Origin: an uncultured Eubacterium sp.
GTDB taxonomy: Bacteria > Bacillota > Clostridia > Peptostreptococcales > Anaerovoracaceae
DNA length: 14,932 nt
NCBI GenBank assembly: GCA_900551775.1
Contig: URXI01000072.1
Location: 1 to 14,932, forward strand
Reading direction: 5' to 3'
The stretch's first letter is position 1, and every line of letters starts with the position of its first letter. Shown here in pieces: positions 1 to 7,112 of this stretch. The notes below the pieces were generated by a model, which had not been told where the DNA came from, searched no databases, and was given only the letters and a program-made list of their open reading frames with translations. Made by a program: the position numbers and the translations under genes.

Positions 1-5
1 TCCCA

Positions 6-162
6 TCCACACCCGTTTTGTATTTTTGAGCGGTTTTCCACCATCCTTGCACAAAAATGCCCCTGCAGAACCCCATTGAGAGAGGTTTTGCAGGGGCATT
101 TTCCGCCTCATGTTTGTGCAGAGAAATTCGAAATGCAGCAAAAAGTACAAAACGGGCGTGGA
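6..162. repeat. Compound nested palindrome with a terminator core
   Basis: This gene-free left edge is dominated by a nested inverted repeat. Outer arms of about 22 nt (6-27 and about 141-162) share the core CCCGTTTTGTA and differ at two places, one of which would be a G-U pair in RNA. Inner arms of 8 nt (48-55 TGCACAAA and 113-120 TTTGTGCA) match perfectly. The centre is the 54-102 terminator hairpin. The whole block is nearly symmetric, like a MITE-type or other intergenic palindromic repeat, or a very stable 3' UTR fold. No transposase is visible in the window. The sequence from 163 to 281 holds no recognisable gene. Confidence 0.6.
54..102. terminator. Strong intrinsic terminator, probably bidirectional
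   Basis: A stem of about 15 bp (58-72 with 84-98, one G-U pair) around an 11-nt loop contains TGCCCCTGCA / TGCAGGGGCA. It is flanked by A residues at 53-57 and T residues at 99-102, so a U-tract follows the stem in either direction, slightly longer on the minus strand. It lies about 180 nt past the rRNA methyltransferase stop and is the first convincing terminator for the minus-strand run that begins at glutamine synthetase. Confidence 0.8.
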
Positions 163-281
163 AGTGAAAAGTGAACGTCAAGGCTGTTCTGGCGCAAGAG
201 TCTGGGCCTTATCCCCGCCATGAAGAAGCTCCATGACTTTGCCTGTGCGTACTTCGGCGAATCAAGTCATTAAAAGGATCG

Positions 282-1133
282 TTAACTAGAAAAATCGCGA
301 AGAGGCACCTTCTTTCGTCCTACCAACACTTCTCCTTCCACGGTGATTTCTGAAATCCCGCTGGTGTCGATGGCGGTTTTGTCTACGTCAAAAAACAGGG
401 GCGTCATCTTCATCAGATCAGTCAAATCGGAGGATCCGATTGCCAGAGACTTTGATGCCGTCATGCGGCTGATGATCTGGAAGTGATCCCCGAAATAGTC
501 CAGGACATCATCGTTGGAGTATTCCTTGTTACGGATCTGATCTCTGGCGGCTTCCCGAAGCTGCCTCATGTGGTTCTCACCCGGCACCACTTTGATGATG
601 ATACCATCCTTCTTGAGCACCCTGGCAAACTCTCCATAGTTAGCAGGCGTAAACACGTCCAGAATACAATCCACGCTGTCATCCTTTACCGGAATGTTGG
701 TGATGTCCGCCACCATCCATTTGACGTTTTTATCACTGCGAGCTGCCACCTTGATGGCATCGGCCGCAAGGTCAAAGGCCAGGATCTGCCCTTCAATCTG
801 GCTTGCCAGAAGATTAGAATAAAAGCCTTCCCCGCATCCAGCGTCCAGTATGACCTCCGCCTGCCCGCAATCCAGAACAGACTGCACCACGGCCTCTGCA
901 ATGTGGTCGTAATAGCCGCCCCGAAAAAAGCAATGACGGCTTTCAAAGAAGTCCCGATCATAGCCCTTCAGCGGTTTGCTGCTCTGCAGAAAATTGACAT
1001 ATCCCTTGGCAGAGATATCAAAGCGGTGTTCCCGCTTGCAGACCAGCCCGCCCGCATGAAATCTGATTTTTTTGCCGCAGATAGGACACTGCAGCAGGTT
1101 TTTCACATCATAAAATTTATCTACTTTGTTCAT
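282..1133 (-). CDS. rlmA: 23S rRNA (guanine-N1) methyltransferase, RlmA family
   Basis: A 283-residue SAM-dependent methyltransferase of the RlmA/TlrB type, which methylates N1 of a guanine in a 23S rRNA hairpin. The N-terminal zinc finger has Cys16, Cys19, Cys32 and His36 (CPICG then CKREHRFD), followed by the family signature GYVNFLQ (44-50). The Rossmann domain shows the SAM-binding DAGCGEG motif (97-103) and a later DVFTPANYGEFARVLK stretch, as in RlmA proteins. Length is normal. The ATG follows a GGGGGA run at short spacing. It is the last of five closely spaced minus-strand genes, 13 nt after cls. Sequence does not settle whether it acts at G745 (RlmA-I) or G748 (RlmA-II); TlrB-type members of the latter group can affect macrolide sensitivity. 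Confidence 0.85.
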   Translation of the reverse strand: MNKVDKFYDVKNLLQCPICGKKIRFHAGGLVCKREHRFDISAKGYVNFLQSSKPLKGYDRDFFESRHCFFRGGYYDHIAEAVVQSVLDCGQAEVILDAGCGEGFYSNLLASQIEGQILAFDLAADAIKVAARSDKNVKWMVADITNIPVKDDSVDCILDVFTPANYGEFARVLKKDGIIIKVVPGENHMRQLREAARDQIRNKEYSNDDVLDYFGDHFQIISRMTASKSLAIGSSDLTDLMKMTPLFFDVDKTAIDTSGISEITVEGEVLVGRKKVPLRDFSS

Positions 1134-1146
1134 AATTCCCCCAATG

Positions 1147-2682
1147 TTACAGCAACGGGCTCAGCACCCGCAATATGCTGTCGAAAAGCAGTCCGAAAAA
1201 GCCGCGCCTGCAGTCCTCCAGATGAATTTCCTTTGAGGCAGCGAAGGTCTTTACACAATCCTCTTTCAGATCCCGCAGCGCCTCGCAGCCGATCATCAAA
1301 GTTCCGCATTCGAAATGCAGGAAGAGGCTGCGGTAGTCCATGTTGATGGTGCCCACTACGCCGATTTTGTCGTCGCTGAGATAGCTCTTCGCATGGATGA
1401 ACCCCGGCGTATATTCGTAAATTCTGACACCCGCTTTGATCAGCGGTCTGTAATACGACCTGGTCAGGCGGAACACCATCTTCTTGTCCGGTATGGCCGG
1501 CGTAACGATCCTGACGTCTACCCCTCTTTTTGCCGCCAAAGAAAGAGCAGTCTGCATCTCGTTGTCGATAATCAGATAGGGAGTGAAGATATAGACATAA
1601 TCTTCTGCCTGGCTGAGAATTTCCAGGTAAACATTTTCGCCCATGTTCTCATCGTCCAGAGGCGAGTCGGAGTAGGGCTGAATGATGCCGTCACTGCCGA
1701 ACTCATCCTGGTGATGGATATGAGGTCTGAACTTGTCGTAATTCTCTTCTGTCTTTCGGAAGGCGTTCCACATATTGAGAAACATCACCGTAAAATTCCA
1801 GACAGCATGCCCCTCAAGGCGGATGCCCGTATCCTTCCAGTGTCCGAAGCGGACCACCTCGTTGATATATTCGTCAGCGATGTTGAAGCCTCCGGAATAT
1901 CCGATATAACCGTCAACGACCAAAATCTTCCGATGGTCCCGGTTGTTGTAAATCAGTGAAGCGATGGGCGTCAACGGATTAAAGGGCAGAACTTTGATGC
2001 CGTTTTGCACCAGACTGCTGAGAAAGTGCCTTGGCGTTTTGTTGATACTGCCTACATCATCAAAGGTGATGCGCACGTCCACTCCAGCCGCCGCTTTCTC
2101 TTTTAAGATTTCAAAGATACCGTCCCACATCTTTCCATCTGCGATGATGAAATATTCCATGAAGATAAAGTGGTCCGCTTTTTTTAAATCCTCCAGAAGG
2201 TCGGGATAGACATCGTCTCCCACCGCATAATACTTGCTTTTCGTATCCGTCCAGGCGGGATAGGGGCCTCTCTGGGCGATGTAATTGACCGTATCGAGAA
2301 GCCGGGTATTGACGATTTCTCCCAGATCCTCCTCCTGCAGCAGATCTTCCCTGTGCAGGGCGTCCTGGGGGTCGATTTTCCGCTTAAGGGACTTTGCCGG
2401 CCGCTTGTTGCCAAAAAAGACATACATGGTGCTGCCCAGAATCGGCATCAGGGCGATCAGCAGGATCCAGCCGATCTTGTAGGCGGGGGTATCGTCTCTC
2501 CAGATGATGAATAGCGCCATCAGCATCGCAAGGACGGTGAACAGCAGGGAAATCCAGCTGGCATAATCCGCAAGCTTCAAGAGCAGGACTGCAAACCATC
2601 CCATCTGTATCAGAATCAGAACCACAGTGATTGTCAGCCTGTTGAATATTTTGTTGATCGCTTTCTCCAGTGCGGTAAACAT
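1147..2682 (-). CDS. cls: Cardiolipin synthase
   Basis: A membrane phospholipase-D superfamily enzyme that condenses two phosphatidylglycerol molecules to cardiolipin and glycerol. From the ATG at 2682 it has 511 residues. Three hydrophobic segments lie near residues 18-37, 44-61 and 70-90 (the first two are anchors, the third is PLDc_N-like). Two catalytic HKD motifs follow: HRKILVVDG (His250, Lys252, Asp257), then the typical GGFNIADEY, and HAKSYLSDD (His430, Lys432, Asp437) with GTINMDYRS. The open frame extends to a TTG at 2724 that overlaps the previous gene, but the ATG at 2682 has GAAAGGGA 8 nt upstream (2691-2698), so I prefer it. Length is normal for Gram-positive Cls. It is fourth in a likely five-gene transcript. 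Confidence 0.9.
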   Translation of the reverse strand: MFTALEKAINKIFNRLTITVVLILIQMGWFAVLLLKLADYASWISLLFTVLAMLMALFIIWRDDTPAYKIGWILLIALMPILGSTMYVFFGNKRPAKSLKRKIDPQDALHREDLLQEEDLGEIVNTRLLDTVNYIAQRGPYPAWTDTKSKYYAVGDDVYPDLLEDLKKADHFIFMEYFIIADGKMWDGIFEILKEKAAAGVDVRITFDDVGSINKTPRHFLSSLVQNGIKVLPFNPLTPIASLIYNNRDHRKILVVDGYIGYSGGFNIADEYINEVVRFGHWKDTGIRLEGHAVWNFTVMFLNMWNAFRKTEENYDKFRPHIHHQDEFGSDGIIQPYSDSPLDDENMGENVYLEILSQAEDYVYIFTPYLIIDNEMQTALSLAAKRGVDVRIVTPAIPDKKMVFRLTRSYYRPLIKAGVRIYEYTPGFIHAKSYLSDDKIGVVGTINMDYRSLFLHFECGTLMIGCEALRDLKEDCVKTFAASKEIHLEDCRRGFFGLLFDSILRVLSPLL

Positions 2683-2713
2683 AAAATCTATCCCTTTCAG
2701 CAAAGGACCTGGA

Positions 2714-3805
2714 TTATAATCCAAGTCCTTTGCAAACGTTTGTCATAAAATCTTGTACATTGGTCACAATGCCTTTTGCCGAAAGACTTCCTCGGTCTCC
2801 CAGTTTGTTGGCGGCAAATTCCGACGTATCGACCATGTAAAAATAAATCGGTCTGATGGTGCCGTCGGAAAGCACCCTGTATGTCGGTGTCATATTGCCT
2901 GTCGCAATCGTATGGAGAACCGTCGCCATACCGATGACAGTGGTGGCTTTTCTCACGTGAGAGCGAATCGTATCCTGTCCATCGTAAGTATGTTCATAAA
3001 CCTCGGGCAGAGGTCCGTCGTCGCGAATGGATCCGTTGAGAACGAATGGCACATTGTTCTCGACGCAGGCACGGATGATGCCGTCCTTGATGTTCTCGCC
3101 CTCGATAAAGGCAGGAATGGATCCGTAAGTATTGATTCTGTTGATGGCATCCAAATGGTTATAGTGGCCGTTAGGATAGGATTCCTGGGTGCGGATGTCC
3201 ATGCCCAGGGCAGTACCCAGATAACCGCCCTCCAGATCATGAGTGGCAAGGGCGTTTCCAGCCAGCAGTGCGCTGACATAACCGTTCTCCACCAGGCTGG
3301 CAAAGCATTCTCTGGCCTGGGCGTCAAAGGAACAGGCCGGCCCCAGCACCCAGAGGATATAACCGTTGTTTTCCCTCTCGTATTTGAGAAGTTCAATCAA
3401 CTGCTTGTAATCGTAGCTGAACCCGGTTTCACGGCTCCGGTTCTGGCGAAAGGCAAAAGTTCCCGCCTGCCCGCGGGCTTCCTTCTCAAAGCAATCTGCG
3501 TGGACGTAAATCCCTTCTTCACAGTTTTCGCTCCGTCCCAGAACCACCCTGTCGCCCTTCTTTACATTTCGAAATTCACGAACAAAGATTTTTCCCGCTT
3601 CATATACCGGCACGCAGTCCATGCGGCTGTCTTCCGCCAGCAGCCATCTGCCTCCGATTTTGAAATACTCCGGATAGATCGAGGTCGCATGAAATCCTGC
3701 AGGCGCCGCCTTGTCCACCGGCGCAGGCGCCAGAACGACGTCCGGCGCATTGACAAATTTCTCCTCTTTAAAATCCGGTTCTATATACTTTGGTATTTTA
3801 AACAT
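2714..3805 (-). CDS. Ornithine cyclodeaminase-like protein (ArgZ/AgrE C-terminal, TIGR00300-type)
   Basis: A 363-residue protein resembling the NAD-binding ornithine cyclodeaminase part of archaeal and cyanobacterial proteins (LOR/SDH-type domain; C-terminal half of arginine dihydrolase AgrE/ArgZ). Family members convert ornithine to proline and ammonia. Matching signatures are GPACSFDA (155-162), LLAGNALATHDLEGGYLGTALG (180-201), PNGHYNHLDAIN (211-222), NGSIRDDGPLPEV (257-269) and HTIATGNM (298-305). The N-terminal conserved LOR/SDH domain of about 100 residues usual in family members is absent: the protein starts close to the APAPVDKAAPAGFHATS region that follows it elsewhere. It has no signal peptide or TM segment, so it is probably cytoplasmic. 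It begins 16 nt after serS; its ribosome binding site is weak. The substrate is inferred from the family, and the start could be misjudged. Confidence 0.7.
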   Translation of the reverse strand: MFKIPKYIEPDFKEEKFVNAPDVVLAPAPVDKAAPAGFHATSIYPEYFKIGGRWLLAEDSRMDCVPVYEAGKIFVREFRNVKKGDRVVLGRSENCEEGIYVHADCFEKEARGQAGTFAFRQNRSRETGFSYDYKQLIELLKYERENNGYILWVLGPACSFDAQARECFASLVENGYVSALLAGNALATHDLEGGYLGTALGMDIRTQESYPNGHYNHLDAINRINTYGSIPAFIEGENIKDGIIRACVENNVPFVLNGSIRDDGPLPEVYEHTYDGQDTIRSHVRKATTVIGMATVLHTIATGNMTPTYRVLSDGTIRPIYFYMVDTSEFAANKLGDRGSLSAKGIVTNVQDFMTNVCKGLGL

Positions 3806-3821
3806 GTTTCTGATTCCAAGA

Positions 3822-5093
3822 CTACTTTGTAATCTTGTCTACTCCCATATATTTTCTTAGCGCTTCCGGAATGACCACACTGCCGTCAGCCTGCTGATAG
3901 TTCTCCAAAATCGCAGCGACAGTCCTTCCGACAGCCAGGCCGGAACCGTTGAGCGTGTGTACGAACTCCGGTTTTTCTTTGCCTCTTCTGAATCGGATGT
4001 TGGCTCTTCTTGCCTGGAAATCTTCGAAGTTGCTGCAGGAAGAAATCTCCACATACCTGCCATAGCTAGGCATCCACACTTCGATATCGTAAGTCATAGC
4101 AGACGAGAATCCCAAATCTCCAGAACTGAGTCTCACGACTCTGTACGGAATATTCAAAATCTTCAGGACTTCTTCTGCGTCAGCAGTGAGTTTTTCCAGT
4201 TCGTCGTAAGAAGTCTCCGGTTTGACGAATTTGACCAGCTCCACCTTGTTGAACTGATGCTGTCTGATCAGTCCTCTGGTGTCTCTTCCGGCGGATCCCG
4301 CTTCGGCTCTGAAGCAAGGGGTGTAAGCGGTATAGTAAACCGGCAGCTCCGCTTCATCCATGATTTCGTTCCCTCTCAGATTCGTCACCGGTACTTCTGC
4401 CGTCGGAATCAGGAAGAAATCCTTCTGCGGTACGTAGAACATGTCTTCCTCAAACTTCGGAAGCTGTCCGGTACCCGTCATTGCAGCTCTGTTGACCATG
4501 AACGGCGGCAGAATTTCTGTGTAATCCTGGTCGATGGTGTGCAGATCCAGCATGAAGGAGATCACTGCTCTTTCCAGTCTTGCTCCCAGCCCCTTGTAGA
4601 CAGTAAACCGGGTGCCGGAAATCTTGGCAGCTCTCTCAAAGTCCAGAATGTCCAAATCCTCGCCGATATCCCAGTGGGCTTTCGGCTCAAAGTCAAACGC
4701 GGTCGGCTCTTCGAACTTTCTCAGCTCCACGTTATCGCTGTCGTCAACCCCGTACTGTACATCCTTATAAGGGGTATTCGGTACATTGAGAAGGGCAATT
4801 TTTAAGTTTTCTTCTATCTCGGAAAGTCTGCCGTCCATCTCTTTGATCTTGCTGGACAGTTCTTTCATTTCAGCCATGATCGCAGTGGTGTCCTGCCCCT
4901 CTTTCTTCATCTTCGGGATTTCTCTCGATACAGTATTCTGTCTGTTCTTCATGGCTTCCACTTCCGCCAGAAGTTCTCTTCTCTCTTCGTCATATTTTTT
5001 TACATTATCTATGCCGAAATCGCCTTTTCCTCTGAATTCAACGCGTTCCTTCACGCCTTCAAAGTCTTCTCTGATTCGTTTAATGTCTAACAT
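3822..5093 (-). CDS. serS: Seryl-tRNA synthetase
   Basis: A class II aminoacyl-tRNA synthetase that charges tRNA-Ser (and tRNA-Sec where present). It has 423 residues, the normal bacterial length. The N-terminal tRNA-binding coiled-coil arm spans about residues 30-100, rich in Lys and Glu. The catalytic core has TAEVPVTN (231-238), motif 2 around FRAEAGSAGRDTRGLIRQHQF (261-281) and motif 3 NGSGLAVGRTVAAILEN (382-398). ATG with GGAG about 7 nt upstream. It lies 16 nt after the glutamine synthetase stop, with no room for a T-box leader, so here it must be transcribed from upstream or from a promoter inside glutamine synthetase. Confidence 0.97.
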   Translation of the reverse strand: MLDIKRIREDFEGVKERVEFRGKGDFGIDNVKKYDEERRELLAEVEAMKNRQNTVSREIPKMKKEGQDTTAIMAEMKELSSKIKEMDGRLSEIEENLKIALLNVPNTPYKDVQYGVDDSDNVELRKFEEPTAFDFEPKAHWDIGEDLDILDFERAAKISGTRFTVYKGLGARLERAVISFMLDLHTIDQDYTEILPPFMVNRAAMTGTGQLPKFEEDMFYVPQKDFFLIPTAEVPVTNLRGNEIMDEAELPVYYTAYTPCFRAEAGSAGRDTRGLIRQHQFNKVELVKFVKPETSYDELEKLTADAEEVLKILNIPYRVVRLSSGDLGFSSAMTYDIEVWMPSYGRYVEISSCSNFEDFQARRANIRFRRGKEKPEFVHTLNGSGLAVGRTVAAILENYQQADGSVVIPEALRKYMGVDKITK

Positions 5094-5109
5094 TTTCTAA
5101 CTCCTCTGT

Positions 5110-7029
5110 TTATAATAAATTCTTTTTATATCTGGTGTATAGAGCCGCCAGTTCATTGACTTTTTTCTGAATTTCCAGCTGCAGATCTGATGCTTCATCG
5201 TATTTGCCGTTGTCAAGGGCATCTTTTGCTCTCGTCAGCAGGCACTTCTCCGTGATGGTATCCTTGGCAATCTGATGTCTGATCTTATCGATCTCCAACC
5301 AGTTCTTAATATCATAGTCTGAGAAATCATTATCGCTATGTACTTTTTTGCAGTCTCTAATAAAGTCCATGGTCTGCGGTATGATGCGGTCGTGCAGTTC
5401 TGTCCTCCACTGGGACAATATCTGTTCTCTATAGGATTCCAGAACAATATCGCGCATCACGTTCCCTTCCTTGAAAATAACCAGTTTTTCCGGATATCTG
5501 TCAAAGGCCGTCAGGTTCTGCCATACGGTACTCGGTGCCCTGCCAAAGAGTTTATTTCGCTCCTCTTCTGTGAAGTCCTCAAAGACGTCATCCTCACTCC
5601 TGTACTCTCGATCTCTTTCCAGGTAGAAGTCCTCTTCTCCGAACTTCTTGGACAGGGATTTTTCTAATTCAGACGGCTTTTTACCTGCTTCCAGTACCGC
5701 TTTGATACCATCCAATATGGCCAGGTATGAAGCCGCGATAACCAGGTAGGTGTTGCTCTTCGGATTTGGTGCGCGCAGTTCGAACCTGGTGGACATCGGA
5801 TTTTTTGCGTCTCTGATCAGACCGACCAATACCGTCCTGTTTCTAGAAGGCTCGTCAACCGCTCTTCCCAGAGAAGTGACGATGCAGACCGGTGCCTCGT
5901 AGCCTGGTTTCAGTCTGTTAAAGGCATCATTGGTGGAGCTGACAAAGGGATTGATCACCTCGTAGTTTTTGAGAATGCCCATTAAAGCCCCGTATCCCAG
6001 AGGATTCATAAACTCTTTGTTGAAATCTTCCGGCGCGAACAGGCTGACCACCTTTCCGTTCTTCAGCTTTGCCGCCAATCCCAGATGGGTATGTTCCCCG
6101 CTTCCTGCAACGCCTTCGAAAGGCTTTGCCATAAAAGTGACATCTAGTCCATGCTTCGTGAAGATATCTCTCACCACATACTTGACCTGGTTCTCGTTGT
6201 CTGCTGCCTGGATGGCATCAGCATATTTCCAGTCGATTTCCAGCTGCTCCATAACATGATCATAATGACCGGTGGAGCCCATCTTGGCTTTGACGCCGCC
6301 TACTTCTTTGTGGCCCATCTCCACCTGAAAACCATATTTGTCCAGGAACATCAACGTCTCTTCCAAAGCCGTTCTCACTTCTCCATAGGTTCTTTTCCAG
6401 TATTGTTCTTTCAAGACCTGGGCGGTGAAGAGCTGCTCTCTGTCGCCTTTATCATCTGGCGTCTTCACCCAGAATTCCAGCTCTGTCGCACTGGTGATGA
6501 TCAGTTCTTCAATATCTTCTGCACAATCGATGCCTTTGATGTACTGGAACACATAAGGATGTGCTTTCAGTTCTTTCATCAGCTCCCCTTTGAAGTGGAG
6601 AAGGGCATCTCGCAGAATGACTCTCGATCCCACTTCAAAATCTTCATTGTGGACGAGGAAGGAAGGAATTCTGAGCGTCCCGATGGGAAGTCCCGTCTTG
6701 TATCCCCTGTTCCGGAAGTTATAGTCTACATACCAATGCACATCCAGGTCAGGGATGATATCGACCTTCGCATTGTTCAACTGTGCAATCAATGGAAGGG
6801 CAACGCTGGATCCGTCCGTCTGAACACCGTTCGTCAGCACTTTGTCTATATCTTCTAAGAATAATTTCACCGGAATCTTTTCGTCAGTATCGTGACCGCC
6901 GATATCGATTCCAACCAGGGAAACGAATTGGACTTCTGGATGATCCTCTAAAATCTCTGTAATCTCCTTTGCAGAATGCTTATCTGCGGGTATTCTGAAC
7001 AGCATCTTGTCTAAATCATAGTCCAGCAT
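5110..7029 (-). CDS. glnA: Glutamine synthetase, long clostridial form with C-terminal extension
   Basis: ATP-dependent ligase making glutamine from glutamate and ammonia. From the ATG at 7029 it has 639 residues against about 440-470 for classical GSI. Visible catalytic-domain landmarks are TDGSS (71-75), TELEFW (182-187), MGHKEVGG (238-245), GSGEHTHLGL (309-318, the ATP and ammonia-site histidine region), a Lys-Pro-Gly-Tyr-Glu-Ala-Pro loop ending near 380, SRNRT (395-399) and RFELRAPNPKSN (415-426). About 180 mostly charged, helical residues follow (after about 450), ending in a coiled-coil-like tail. The start is fixed by a perfect AGGAGG (7036-7041) 6 nt before the ATG; the longer frame from a TTG at 7077 would run through the promoter. 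It heads the five-gene run. Use of glutamate as substrate is inferred; gamma-glutamyl-polyamine synthetase-type relatives exist. Confidence 0.8.
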   Translation of the reverse strand: MLDYDLDKMLFRIPADKHSAKEITEILEDHPEVQFVSLVGIDIGGHDTDEKIPVKLFLEDIDKVLTNGVQTDGSSVALPLIAQLNNAKVDIIPDLDVHWYVDYNFRNRGYKTGLPIGTLRIPSFLVHNEDFEVGSRVILRDALLHFKGELMKELKAHPYVFQYIKGIDCAEDIEELIITSATELEFWVKTPDDKGDREQLFTAQVLKEQYWKRTYGEVRTALEETLMFLDKYGFQVEMGHKEVGGVKAKMGSTGHYDHVMEQLEIDWKYADAIQAADNENQVKYVVRDIFTKHGLDVTFMAKPFEGVAGSGEHTHLGLAAKLKNGKVVSLFAPEDFNKEFMNPLGYGALMGILKNYEVINPFVSSTNDAFNRLKPGYEAPVCIVTSLGRAVDEPSRNRTVLVGLIRDAKNPMSTRFELRAPNPKSNTYLVIAASYLAILDGIKAVLEAGKKPSELEKSLSKKFGEEDFYLERDREYRSEDDVFEDFTEEERNKLFGRAPSTVWQNLTAFDRYPEKLVIFKEGNVMRDIVLESYREQILSQWRTELHDRIIPQTMDFIRDCKKVHSDNDFSDYDIKNWLEIDKIRHQIAKDTITEKCLLTRAKDALDNGKYDEASDLQLEIQKKVNELAALYTRYKKNLL

Positions 7030-7050
7030 ATTCGTCCTCCTTTTCATTTC

Positions 7051-7077
7051 ATTATATATTGGTTTTGGGACATTCAA
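7051..7077 (-). promoter_or_regulatory. Candidate promoter of glutamine synthetase
   Basis: On the minus strand a perfect TATAAT (7056 to 7051) lies 21 nt before the ATG, giving a very short leader that still holds the AGGAGG. The best -35 is TTGAAT (7077 to 7072) with a short 15-nt spacer. That -35 is in the right arm (minus-strand reading) of the 7066-7090 palindrome. The -10 is convincing; the -35 and spacing are suboptimal, as expected for a regulated promoter. Confidence 0.5.
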
Positions 7078-7090
7078 TCTGAATGTCCCA
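7066..7090. promoter_or_regulatory. Perfect 11-bp dyad at the glutamine synthetase promoter
   Basis: TGGGACATTCA and TGAATGTCCCA are separated by 3 nt. On the minus strand the dyad is followed by AAAACC, not a U-tract, and on the plus strand by ATTCATTAAAAC, so it is not a typical intrinsic terminator either way. It starts 23 nt after the UPF0182 stop and covers the -35 region of the glutamine synthetase promoter. An operator for a dimeric regulator is the simplest reading; an RNA hairpin that weakens read-through between the two gene groups is the alternative. It does not match the GlnR box as I know it. Confidence 0.5.
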
Positions 7091-7112
7091 ATTCATTAAA
7101 ACATATTCAATT

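Noticed and set aside
172..273. Short plus-strand frame ending LIPAMKKLHDFACAYFGE..., possibly the tail of a lost gene
   Set aside because: Only about 30 codons after an in-frame stop, no ribosome binding site and no family I recognise; it could be chance or a remnant, so it is not listed as a gene.
2683..2724. Upstream TTG extension of cardiolipin synthase overlapping the previous gene
   Set aside because: The downstream ATG has a good ribosome binding site inside this stretch; the TTG has none.
5094..5109. T-box leader for serS
   Set aside because: Only 16 nt separate the glutamine synthetase stop from serS, too short for any T-box.
7030..7077. Upstream TTG extension of glutamine synthetase
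   Set aside because: It would translate the promoter and the perfect AGGAGG that serves the ATG at 7029.
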